In this document: positions 1-13,100 of the stretch, in pieces
Layout: every line of letters begins with the position of its first letter
Numbering within the stretch: the first letter of the stretch is position 1
Source of the DNA: Biomphalaria glabrata
Lineage: Eukaryota > Mollusca > Gastropoda > Planorbidae
Direction of reading: 5' to 3'
Assembly: GCF_947242115.1 (NCBI RefSeq)
Contig: NC_074716.1
Location: 14,130,365 to 14,194,364, forward strand
DNA: 64,000 bases
Program-made: the position numbers and the translations under genes
The notes under the pieces: model-generated
What the model was told of the DNA's origin: nothing
The model's input: only the letters and a program-made list of their open reading frames with translations
The model's database searches: none

Positions 1-90
1 ATATATATATTATATATAGCGCGGGGGAGGGGAGAAAAATCCCTGCCAACACCACCCCACCCCCGAAAACAAATCCTGGCTACGCCCATG
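1..90 (-). mobile_element. Edge of a DNA-transposon-like repeat
   Basis: A G/C-run-rich stretch ends near position 90 in a segment whose reverse complement reads CATGGGCGTAGCCAGGATTT. That motif resembles the GGCGTAGC-type ends seen again at about 62667 and 63891 in this window. Only one end is inside the window, so family and size cannot be given. Confidence 0.35.
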
Positions 91-750
91 GTCTAGATTA
101 CTCAAGTCTAGATCTAGACTTTAGTCAAAATAAGCTAGCAAAAAACATCTAGATCTAGTCTGGACAGAGTCTGTCGCACTCATGTCATAAACAGTCATAC
201 TCATGAAGTCATGAAGCGCTGCGGTCAAATCAACAGGACGAGTTTCATCATTTTCAATTCTTTTCATTTGACGATATGTTATATAATTTCTATACTATTG
301 CAACTTTTCTAGATCTAGTTATTCAATAGTTACATAAGCAAATGTAGATCTATATCTACTTACTTTTTATAAAAAGTGAGGATCTTGGTCACGTCCCAGC
401 ACTCTTATGTAAGTAAAACTAGACTCTGTCACTCTATCCTTGGAACAGAAAGATCGTAGTTCCGATGATTCGCTCTGCTGGGCCCTAGTTGACCTCGTTA
501 GGCACTTGACCTATGACCTTATTAGATAAATAATAGACTCAAATTTAAACATTAGAGTCTAGGTCTAGATCTAGTCTACATGTAACATTTGTTAAGGGAA
601 AAATAAATTAAAATTAAATATATTTGCTTGTTAAACTAGATCTAGATTTAGACTATTAATTTGCTTTTGTGATTGCGTAAAGAAAATAATTTTACTCGCT
701 CCTAATCTGGCATTGGAAGCTCTACACTTATTGGAGAGGATAACTCATGC
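91..750. other. Parvin upstream region rich in TCTAGA/AGATCT
   Basis: AT-rich DNA with repeated overlapping TCTAGA and AGATCT words, for example near 105-120, 150-160, 305-320, 560-575 and 637-650. No open frame or recognisable repeat was found. A similar but much denser block lies upstream of the TEAD gene (40180-41530). Confidence 0.6.
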
Positions 751-782
751 AGAAAACTTCCGGAAGAAGGAAGTAGGATAAA
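751..782 (+). promoter_or_regulatory. ETS-type site cluster at the parvin start
   Basis: A palindromic ACTTCCGGAAG (756-766) is followed at once by AGGAAGTAGG (768-777), giving three GGAA/TTCC cores within 30 bases of the ATG. CCGGAAG is the core bound by ETS/GABP factors and is common at TATA-less promoters. The initiation context, AGGATAAAATGG, has A at -3 and G at +4. Transcription may begin close by with a short 5' UTR; this is inferred from motifs only. Confidence 0.4.
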
Positions 783-3700
783 ATGGCAACATCTCCAAAT
801 ACTTCGACTCTTTCACCAAGCAAGAAGAAAGATGAATCCTTTCTTGAAAAGATCGGGACCATGGGTCGTAAAAAGAAAATAAAGGAAGGTGAGTGCCATT
901 TTCATTACATTTGTAATCAAATAATCATAATGTAAGGATCATGTAGCCTAGTATACGATTATTAGACTATAATTGACTTTAATTAATTGGTTATTCATAT
1001 TCATTATTCATGTCATTCATGATATTGGTTAGACCAGTATAGTAGTGTTACTTAGTGTAGATTGATGTCACTAGCCTAGTGTGTGACTAGCCAACTACTA
1101 AAAAGCTACAAGGTTGTTGGTCAGACCAGTTATAGTACCTATGCTGAGTATGCTTGCCCTTGTTTCTTGTACTAAGACGACTAAGTGTACGTAACCAGGT
1201 GATCAATATTTATGAATAATTTGTGGTCCACTCCCCATTCCCTCTCTTGTCACTCTTGAGCTCATAGATCTACCACAGCAGTGGATTTTTTTTACTAAGC
1301 TTTATAATATATCAACTCACTCTGTCTGTCTGGCCAAAAGTTTGTACACCCAATCTCAGATCAAGCTGAAATTTTGCACTGTTATTTCTTTTACCTGACA
1401 ACACATTACATAAGAATCAGTTTGAAAAATCAACCAATTAGTTCACTTACTATTGATAATAAATTATTTTGTATCTCAAACAAGGGAAAGAATTTGTACT
1501 TGACTGAAGTGGTAGTATAAGCTGAATTAGCCCCCTTCATATATTGTCGTCTGAGGCTTAGTGAACACAAACATGAAATAAAAACAATAGATAACTATTC
1601 AATCTGCCATGTTCATAGACTCTTCGCTAGTAGAGTGTTTACAGTAAAACACAGTATCTTAACTAATAGACTATAAATATTTTAGAGACCTAGATCTAAG
1701 TATTGCCTGCAGTGTCACTGTCATTAACTGATGTCACTATTCACGTTGACACAGTAATGAAAGTCAAAGCGCCCTTGCCACTTGCAGTCTCACTGTGATG
1801 ATGCATTAATTTTAGACTTTTAATTATATTTTTTTCAATCAATACAGTCATACAATCAGTACCCTCCCTTTTAAACCTATTTTTAGTCAGTTCAAACTTT
1901 TTAGATTAATAAACTTATTTGTCATTTAATGATAGCAACAATTACAAACTAAGTCTGAGAAATACCTTATAAAAAATGTTGAATTGAGCACTAATTCCTA
2001 AAGAGATTTGATCACATAGTGCTTGCCTTTGAGCTTAAATACCTGTTTAAATTTAACATGTTTTTTATTTGTACATTTCAGTCACAGAATTGCAGGAAGA
2101 AGGTAAAAATGCCATTGAATCTCCTACCAGCCCTAATATACCAGATATTGGACCAGAAGGATATCAGCTAGGTATACACACACACACAAATAGTTTGTTT
2201 GTTTGTTGTTTTTTTCGTGAGAGTGTGAAATTGAAAATGGAATGGCTTAGTACAATGTTAAGGGCTATTGAAATTGAAGCATTTGAGTTTAGTGTGCTTT
2301 ACTTGTAAGTCAGGAAAGTCAATCCTTAAAAATAAAGTAAGAATGTCAGAAAAACTCCCTAATTAGAGGATCTGTGTGATAGTAGGTTTATGTGTATTCA
2401 CTTATTTAGATTACTTCATTATTATTAACAAAATGTTTTTTTGATTTTTCTAGCTGACAATGAAGAGCGTTCAATGATAGAACCAACATCTAGAGACAAC
2501 CCAAAACTAATAGAGCTTATAAAAGTAAGTCTGTATAATTTAATCTCATATGATACAATTTGTTTTTAATTTGAATCTCATTTTATTATAAAACTTTCAT
2601 TGCATAAGAAAGAATGATTGTGAATTTTTTTCTTTTTTTTTTTAGAACTAGTCAACCCGCAGCATAGCATATGCCTCTGTTTTGCAGGGCCAGCCTTAGG
2701 CCACTGCAACCTATGTGACCGCACTGGGCACCGCACTTTCATTGGTCCCAAGCTAATTCTAGGTGTAAATTATTAAATTAAACCATTTTATTACTTATAA
2801 CAGCTCCTGGAAATCTCTGGAAATTATTAAAATCTTTTGAAAACTCATTAAAATGTCCTGAAATATATACAAAATTGTCATTTCAAGGTGTCATTCAATA
2901 TGGAAAGCGCCAATCCTACGCGCGATTTTAAAAAAAAGGCATTATACAATACCCATCATTATGGAATTTTCTCGCGCCTCAAATAATGAAGAATTACTTG
3001 AGGTCAACAATTCTCAAAGATAGATTGAAACATTTGGTAATTCTTGCTACTGAGCGTGATCTATTAGCAAACTGAATTTTTATGATATATTGTATATATA
3101 CTGTAACACTGTACGTAGTAAAGAATGAATAAAACGCAAAGATGAATTTATTTTCGTATTGTTTTCACTTATTATCCATATCCCTACCCAAACTGGGCCC
3201 TGTGCAAACCTTTTCGCTTAAGGCCCCCCAATGGTTAAGTCCAACCCTACTATTTAGTGACAGGAATACAGAGAAGATTACTTGTTCCCCCCCCCCCCTT
3301 TTTTTTTTTGCTGCAAAAGTTATGTGGGGTAACTTAAGTTCGACTTGCAGAAAGAAAGAGTTATCTTTCCATGACTTTCAATGGTGTCAGGCATGGTTTG
3401 GCCATGAAGAGAATTATATATATATAGATTACTAGCTGGTTGGCAACACCGTTATAATTTTTCATAGTAAAAAGAAATTGAATAAATTTAAATTTGGCTA
3501 GAGATATAGATCCAACATTGATTCTGAAAGGACTATCGCATTCTTAAAAGGACTATCACAAATGGGAATTTCCTAATGTGAGGCATTATTGCTTCAAGAG
3601 TTAGATAAATTAATGTTTAGGAAAATGTTTGCATCCTCTACTTAGTCTAGATCAAAAAGCCTATCATTGGAATATTATAAGTGTAGTAGATCTAAACATT

Positions 3701-6700
3701 TGTATAACTAGGATTCTTTCTCTTTCGTTATTTAATCTAACATTCATTAGTTATGAAGAGAAAAACAATCACTCTATAAGCTGTATGAAGAAGGTATTGT
3801 CTTTTTAACAAAATATTTTAAATATTTTTCTTGTTTAAATGTGTTCATTTGTTTCTTCTTTGAAGGTTCTTTTGGACTGGATTAATGATGAACTGGCAGA
3901 TCACCGTATCATTGTTAAGGACATAGAAGAGGATCTGTTTGACGGACAGATTTTACAGAAATTAATAGGTATGTAATTAATTAAAGGCTGATATAAATTT
4001 ACTAAAAAAATATATATAGCTCCTGCAACCTTTTGGATATAAAATTCATGGAAATCTGCTGCAATAAAGAAAAAATTGCAATAGTTCTTGAAAGCTTCTA
4101 AAATTAAATTAAAATCTGAAATTAGGACAAAAACAACTTTTAAAGCTATATAATTTGTAAAACTGGTGGAAAAAGCACAAAAAAAACAACAAATAGAATT
4201 TTATACAACTTGATTTGTTCACTTAATGTTTTACATTAATTTGCTCTCCAAAAAAAAAAAAAGTCCTTGCTAATATAAGCTACTTGCTCACCACAAAGTT
4301 TGACTTTTTCTTGGATTGAGATATGTTATATTGAACATTTAAAAAGAATCTTTTAATTTTGGGTTAACTTAGATATAATATACAGTTTATTTATTGCAAC
4401 ATTGTTTATTTATTTTCATTGAATATTAATTAATTCACCTGATATTTTTAATTAGAATAACCTAACTCAAAAAAAATTTACATCATATTTTACTCAATCA
4501 ATACTTGATTTAGAGATGAACTCAGTGAATCTAAGCTAATATAAATAAAGTCATCAAATTCCTCAGAAAGTATTTTGTAGAGGTTTTTTTAAAATAGGAA
4601 TGAATCAGCTTCAAATGCTTTTGAAATCATTATTTGTCCCTAAATCAATATTTAAAACAGCAGATCATAGAAATCTCATGCTTATGTGGTGCAAACAAGA
4701 CCTGCATTGAATTAAAGGTTAATTCAGGTACTTGAGATATACTAGCAATTGGGTAAATAGCTATCCTAATAATAAGCTCAAAGCACACATTTTTCCAGCA
4801 ACATCTCAAGATATATGGTTGAGGGAATAAAGTATTGAACTCAACATTATCTCTGGTTCTATGGTTCTAAATTAAAGGAATTCAAGTGTTAACACGTGTA
4901 AGGAATCCCATGTCATTCCTGATGAAAGATATGCAAGTGAAAGATAATTAGATAATTATTGCTTTTTTTTTACTTAATAAATAAATTACCATTTGTAGGA
5001 AAATGTGTTTTAAATATAAATGCTTGTTGATGTTTATTAAATTATGTAAATGTTTAAAATTCTTCTCTTTAGAAAAGCTTTGCAATGTTAGAGTTGAAGC
5101 AAGGGAAGTAACTCAGTCTGAAATTGGTCAAAAGCAGAAACTGAGAGTTGTCTTAGATTATATCAACCATATTCTAGGAGTCTCACCCGTTTGGAGCCAA
5201 CAGAAATGGAGTGTTGACAGTATGAACTTTTAATTTTCATTACCAATATCTTTTGCATGAATTTCTAGCCAATTTAGGGCTGATAATAATTAAATTCTAG
5301 CATTGCAAATTTGTACGTATTATAGCTATATAAATAGGTAGTGTTTCCCTAAGAGAAAAGCTGTGGCTGTTTCTGTTTCAATCTTTAAAAATAAAAATAA
5401 GAGCACCACTGTAAAATTTTGTCACCATACACAATAGGATGCAATTTTAATTTTATGTCTTTTCCACCTTTTGTTTTTAAAATTTACTTCCTATTGTATA
5501 CACATGCTAAAAAGCCATTTTTAATGAAGGAAAAACAGTTTTAATTATTTTTTCTCTTAAAAACTAAAGATATTAAATATTCAATAACACTACCATTGTT
5601 GTGTATTGTGCTTGAAAGAAATAAAAAAGGGACTTTTTTTGATATGCTAAAAGTATGCTTCCTTTTGGTTTAAAAATTTGAAAACTATATTTAAATCTCC
5701 TACTTTTTTATCTGTAGGTGTTCATTCTAAAAATCTAGTGGCAATCCTGCATCTCTTAGTTGCTCTGGCCAGACACTTCCATGCACCAATCAGAATGCCA
5801 GACAATGTTGTAGTTACACTCATTGTTATTCAGGTTTGTGTTATCTTTTTTTGCCTAACCACTCAACACTATTGCGTATGCCCAAGGAAAAAAAACGCAT
5901 GATGGTCAACGCCAACAAATATACACACTACACAATGACTACATGTGTAGGCTCACTACGTCTATCTGACAAGGTTGTTAAAATCAGTCGAACATACAGT
6001 CTATTTATGTTTTGTTTGTTTTTTTATAGGGAGGTGTGGATGAATTTTTTTTTTTAATAGTTGGTTTTCCTAATGCTCTTATATCTATACAACTGTAGAT
6101 CTAAAACTAAAGCTCAATAATAGGCATACAGACTACAATTAAATCTCTGTTTCCACATCATCTAAGGTTCAAGTTGGATGTTCCTGCAGTTAATAAAATA
6201 TTGTTTGCTGCAAATTGATTAATCTAAAACTATAAATATTGACCTAAAACGCTTCAGATTCCAACTACAAACTAACAGCTACTATCAGTATTACGCCCTT
6301 GAAGCCAGAGCCAGAAGCGGTCCTGATGACCAGTTGTTGGTCGAAATTCATAAACACATACTTCCGACCACTATACAAGCTAGATTGCACTTTTGAGAGA
6401 CTTACATTAGTAACTAGTTCAATGTATACTTACTTATTTTGCATTGACCCTCCCCCACAAACCCTCTACAGTTGGTGGCCTCGTACATAAACACACACTC
6501 ATGCTACACAGATTAGTTAATTAGGCCTATCTGTTTATAAATACTATTAAGCTTTAATTCATCAATCAGTAACAGTGTTTAAAACAATAAGGTAAATAGA
6601 AGGGAAAAAAATCAATACAGATATTGGTATGTTATTTAACAGTTTTGTAAAATGTTCAACAACACAAGCTATTTACAAGACATGTAGGTATCCGGCTTCG

Positions 6701-9700
6701 GCTGAATAACATATTAATATTTGGCTTCGGCCGAATATCAAAAAGTACTATCCGGTGCACTCCTACCTAAAACCTTCTGGGTGGGAAAAACCTGGGTGGA
6801 ACCTGAACATGGATCTCAAAAATCGTTCTAATGATTTTCTTAGAAAATTGACAGTAGCTGTATATTGTTTGCAAAAGAACTTCTAGCTCATTGGCCAAAC
6901 TGGGGAAATTCTAGTTTTACTGTTATAATTTTTGAAATTAAAAAAAAATTAAATTTGGAGAGAGAACGAGAAAATATTTACCCTGAATGGACTATGTATC
7001 TTCAGGTATTTCCACATACCTTAAATAGTTTAATAAAAAAATGTTGAAGAAAATTTTGTGCATTGTCTTCTAAGTCTAGATCTAAGGGCCTATCATTGGA
7101 ATATTATAAAGTCTAGTAGATATATACATTCACTTAACCAGGATTCTTTCTCAAGGGGAATGGGGCGGGGTAAAAAAATGTTCCTTTGTTTTTTAATCAA
7201 GCATTCATTAATTTCTAATAGAAAAAAGTCGCTCTATAAGCTGTATAAAGGAGATATTGTGTTTTAAATAAAAGGATTTTTAACGTTTTTCTTGTTAAAT
7301 ATCAGATAATATTAAATGTACTTAAGTATCGATCTCGAGCAGGCCAGGTGCTGGACTTAGTTGTTTGAGACGCATGCCATTAGAAGTATTTTATAGACAA
7401 TGGGAGCTTAACCCCATTGACACCCCTGGCCATGACAACCTTTGAAATCAATTTCAATTTATTAAACTGTTGTGTAAAATATATGAAGTCAAGTATTGGT
7501 AGAAAATGCTTGGTGTGTTCATGAAATCTCACTGATGCATCAATAATTTTACTTCATGTCAATAATTGCATGTTTCAGAAAATTGACAACTCATTACAGA
7601 CACGATATGTGCCTGAAGAAATTACAACTAATTGGGAGTAAGTATACATTCTATTTAGTTAATATTTACTGTGAAGCAACAGAATATAAATGGATACCAT
7701 TTTTTCCTAGTAAAATTCTGTGAGCTAAAAAAGACAGATTCCTTTGTTATTGACTTCTGCATTATTTATACAGTAAGAGTCAGTGACTCAATTGTTTTTT
7801 AAATACACACCTCTTTTCTTGACTTGATATTGTTCTTCTATCACAGACATCTCTTTGTTTATGCTTTAACATGATTACTTTCATAGTTCTGTTGTTTTTT
7901 TTTGTTTTTTTGAGGGAGGAGGGTTTGTTGCTTTTTTTACAAAGCTAATATCAACTCACTCTGTCTGTCTGGTAAAAGTTTATACACATTATTTCTCCAA
8001 CACCCAATCTTGTATCTAGCTGAAATTTTGTATAATTATTTATTTTACCTGACAACAAAGATTAAAAAAAAAAAGAAATTATTTTATTTAACTATATGTA
8101 ATTAATTATTTTGTTTGATGTCTTGAACAAGGGAAAGAAATTGTATTTGACTGATGTGGTGGTATAAGCTGAATTAGTCCCCTTTATAAATAGCCACATT
8201 AAAGTTTTTAGTTAACAATAGATAACTATAAAACCTACTATTTACATAAGCACTTCGCTAGCACAGTGGTAGAGTGTCAGCTTGGGGAGGATTTAAACAC
8301 TGATTTCAAATTCAGGTTATTCCTCCCCCCCCCCCTTTTTTATATATTTTTTTTTTAAGAAAAGCATTTAAAAAGCAATCACCCAGATACCCTTTCTATG
8401 TCAAGCGCCCCACCCCCCCTTTTTTTTTCCAACTGGTCCAGGCAAATGATAGAATAATAGCATATTGAGAAAGCTAAAAAGCATGAAATAGTGCTAAACA
8501 AAAACAATTGTTAAAAATATTTCTAATCGCACAGATTTATTATTATTAGTCTATATCTATTACAAATTGAATTACATGACTGAGCCAAAATAATTGATAC
8601 AACTATGCTTAGTAGAAGCTTTGTTGTTGTTGTTTTTTTTTTGTTGCAGTTTTTTTTTTTGCTGTTGTTATTTTTGTTTTAACCTCGATGTGTTGTTTGC
8701 ATAACCCAAAGGCATTACATTTAAAATTTTGTTTTTAAATATTTTGAATATCTTTGTTAATATAATAATCAACAAGATCCTACATATGGCAATTTTAACA
8801 TTATATTTGAACTGTGATTGTTGTGTTCAAACTTTCAAGAATGTATCCATTTTATTTCTAGTTAGACTGTATACAAAATGTTCTAATATCTATTTCAGTG
8901 ATGTGGATGGCAGGGGAGAAAGAGATGCTTTTGACACTTTGTTTGACCATGCACCAGACAAATTAAATGTGGTCAAAAAGGTGAGAAATTGACCCACTCA
9001 CAACCAATAGATAGCTGTATGAAAAATTTCCTGTAGACAGCTCCTTTTTTCCCTCCATATTTTAAGAGGTAAAAGTTCCCCTTTCAGACCATGTGGTTTA
9101 TAGGTCATCTGTTTCTGTGGCTCATGGTTAACTAGGTTGTCATCTGGCCAGTACAACGACCAAGCTTCAGGTACCTATTAGAGCTGGGTGAACTTAAAGG
9201 CACCCTAAAGATCTTGAAATTAAAAATCCCAGTCTTCACCAGGATTTGAACCCTGGACCCCCAGTTCAGAAGCCATGCACTTTACCAGTCAGCCACCACT
9301 ACTCAATATCTTAAGAGGTATGAAGAACTAAGTGTATTCTGCAGAACTGAGTGTTTTCAACAGTTCAGGTTGGGATCTTGAATCATTCTTGATTTCATTC
9401 AGTTTAAGTGGGCACCCAGCTAATTATTTTTGTTAAAAAAAAAAAAAAACTATCAGTGCTGGTCTTCTGACTTTTATTTTGTTCTCAAATGGAATTTAAT
9501 TTTTTTTGTAGTTTTGTTTTTCATTATTATTGTAATTATTTTATCAACAACTGGCATGACATGCATAAAGCCCATTATAATTTTGTTTTCATAAGCAATC
9601 TCTAAAATGGAAAAAAAAAAAACTTATTAAAAACAAATGAAATCATTATAAAGTTTTATTGTATACATATTAAAAATATAAACTTTGTTAATTATAAATC

Positions 9701-10135
9701 AAATAAGAAATCACACAAATTTAATATTTTTAGATATTCATTTCAGATACAGTATATCTTGAGGCTTGCTCAAGTTTCATATTAAAATCTGATTGATACA
9801 TATTAAATGTAATAAAATTGATCTCATTTTGTTCTTGTACAGACGTTACTAACTTTTGTGAATAAATACTTGATGAAATTGAACCTGGAAATAACAGATT
9901 TGGACAATCAGGTTAGTGTGTGTACTGGTACTGGTTTATTCAACAGATTTCTACTCTAGCAGCAGCATCTTGTTTTGTTTTTAATTCATTGTCTATTTTT
10001 TACTACTTAAACATGGCTAATTATAAAATTAGCTTTCATTTATTTGTTTTTGACCCTAAATTGTGGCATTGTATAAGAAGGCATTAATCTAGCTGATTTA
10101 GTCATTAATAGTTTTTAACATCTTGAATATTTGTA

Positions 10136-10166
<31 letters not shown>

Positions 10167-13100
10167 ATATATATTATATAATGTATTTATATTTGTTTGC
10201 ACTTTAAATACTGCTGACTAGTTGATACACTAAGTGTATTCTATTTCTGTCATTGTCTCATAGTTTCATGATGGTGTCTTCCTGATCATGTTGATGGGAT
10301 TACTTGAAGGATACTTCACTCCACTCTATCAGTTCCATGTCACACCTACAACATTTGATCACAGGGTATGTACATGTAAGATATTTCTCTCTAGTCACTT
10401 TCATGTCACACATTTGAACACATGTAAGATACATAACAAGAGATGAAGGATCAATAAATGAAATAAAAACCCATTTAAGCTTGCCATTCTCTGTCATTAT
10501 CAAACTGTGGAAAATCTATAAGAGTAACATCAGCTTCCAAATTAAATCTCTACTCTTCTTAACTGGTCTCTGTACTCACACATGGTTGTGAAAGTTGGAG
10601 GCTGAAAGAAGAATTCAATCCTTTGAAAGTTAAGGCTGCAGAAGAAATGCTGCAGAAGAAATGCTGGGTTACTGGGTATCAGATACCAGGAAAACAAGAC
10701 AAAATGAGTTTCTACTTTTACAAGTCAACCTTCTGGCTGGCAAAAAGATTTAACTCATCAATATTGTGAAGAAACAAAAGCTGAGCTGGTTTCATCCTAT
10801 TGCAAGACATGACTCACTATCAAAAGTCATACTTCAGGGTATAGTGGAGAAGAAACGGTTGTTCAAAAAAAAAAAAAAAGCTGGCTGGATAGTGACTTAG
10901 AATTGACCATCTTCCCATGATATCTTACTAAGTACAGCTGCTGACAGGTTAAGTGGAGGGATTCGGTTAGGCAAACTATCACAGCACCCCTACAAACTGT
11001 CACAGCACCCCTACAAACTATCACAGCACCCATATGAACTGTCACAGCACCCCTACAAACTATCACAGCACCCCTATGAACTGTCACAGCACCCCTACAA
11101 ACTATCACAGCACCCCTATGAACTGTCACAGCACCCCTACAAACTGCCACTGCTTACCTACAAACTATCACAGCACCCCTACAAACTGCCACTGCTTACC
11201 TATGAACTGTCACAGCACCCCTACAAACTGCCACTGCTTACCTACAAACTATCACAGCACCCCTACAAACTGCCACTGCTTACCTATGAACTGTCACAGC
11301 ACCCCTACAAACTGTCACAGCACCCCTACAAACTATCACAGCACCCCTACATACTGCCACTGCTTACCTATGAACTGTCACAGCACCCCTACAAACTGTC
11401 ACAGCACCCCTACAAACTGTCAAAGCACCCCTACAAACTGCCACTGCTTACCTATGAACTGTCACAGCACCCCTACAAACTGCCACAGCACCCCTACAAA
11501 CTGTCAAGGGGCAGAGATGAGATGATACCCATCAATTTTCACTGTACATTGGCACACCAAAAGGCTTGATCTGTTTCCTTATACAGCTGAGATACACAAC
11601 AGCAAGTTTCCCTAACCTGGGGTTACACATTTGTTGTCAGTCAGACTTACATACACAAATATTATCAGATGAGATTCTCAGAAACTTTAGTGTTTCATGG
11701 GCATCTCTGTTGGGGGGGGGGGGGGTGAGATTAATTGTTCAAGTCTTTCCTTGTAAGTTTTAGTCTGAGACAACTCCAACCTTCAATGAAAAAAAAAAAC
11801 AACCAATTGTTAGAAGGGAACTAAGATCATTTTTGATTGGACAGAGACCTAGGATTTGTTTGTTCACCTCCCAATCATTGGTCTCCTCTCTTTTTTTGCC
11901 CTGGCTAAAGGTCATTGACTGTTAGGTCAGTATGTACACAGGTCATTGAACTCTAGGACATTGACTTCAGAAATTGAATAGCTAAGATTTTCATACAGAC
12001 ATGCAGCAAGTTTTTGTTTGTTTGTTTTTTTATTCAGATAAAGTGCCAATGTAGGTATTGTTATTTTATGACCAGCCCTTATATTCTAATTGACTTCATA
12101 TCTCATTTGCTGATCACTGAAGACTTCTTCGTATAAAGCATATACTTGGTTTTTTTTTTTGGAGTATGTTCTTTGAAAAGTCAGTCCTTTTTTTCTTTTT
12201 TCTTCAATAAACTAATACTTCTTTATGAAAGTGGGGTGTTCAGTTGTGTTTTAACATTAGCAGTTCTCTTTTCTTTGTAATTTTCTTAAGAGGTTAGGAG
12301 TCGAAGAAGTTGGAAGCTCACTTCCGTCCGTCTCAACAAATTGTTGTCAGGGAAAGATCCAAATAGATGTCGATTGTTTTACCGATGGCTCGTTTCTCAT
12401 GAAGTTTGGATTTAATAGAGGTGAGGCCAAATGACAAGCACAACGTGGAAACTCCTCCATATTCATTCTGCCATAAAAACGGCCCCATGAGGAACTTTTT
12501 TATGAAAGTGACATTTGTTGGGGCTTTCTTCCATCCCATCCAGTGCAATGGGCTCTGTCCTAATCATTGATTATTGACCTTATCGTCTTCTTTTCCACCG
12601 GGGCGCCATGTTGAGGATGAAAAGCTTTACCCATCAGACTTCTCGCTTCAGGATTTCTGAGAATAAAATGAGATGTGCTCACTATTTGACGCTAGCTTGA
12701 GTTTTGTCCAATCAGATTCATTAGAAAAGAATGTGTATCCTTCTATTTCAAAAGAAATTTTAAAAAATAATAATTTCTGTTTCATCATTTTTTAAAGCGA
12801 TCGGCGTCTTGGTCCAAACAATCCCTCCTAATATTATTGCAGTGATTGTGGGCAGCTGGGGTTTTCTTGATACAATGATATAGGGCAGCTGGGGTTATTC
12901 TAGTCTGCAAATTTAATAAAAAGTATTTTACTCTTCAAAAGGCATGATACTAGAAATGTAAAAGCAATTTTATTTTATCTGTATGTGTTTATTTAAAAGT
13001 CAGACCACTGACTTCCTGCTTTCACTTTGCAATCAAATTCTGCTTTCTGGACTTGGTACTGTACTATATTCATTGAATATTTGGGCATTTCAATTTACAT

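Noticed and set aside
2069-2308. 79-residue frame starting at 2069
   Set aside because: It is parvin exon 2 (2082-2171) read through into the intron; the real boundaries are the AG at 2080-2081 and the GT at 2172-2173.
8253-8320. Functional tRNA gene
   Set aside because: It has A-box-like and B-box-like words but no complete cloverleaf, and it is part of a dispersed repeat.
11034-11525. Open frame of 163 residues with NCHSTPT-like repeats
   Set aside because: It is produced by the 21-bp minisatellite, whose period is a multiple of three. Both strands are open, and it lies inside a parvin intron without splice or promoter support.
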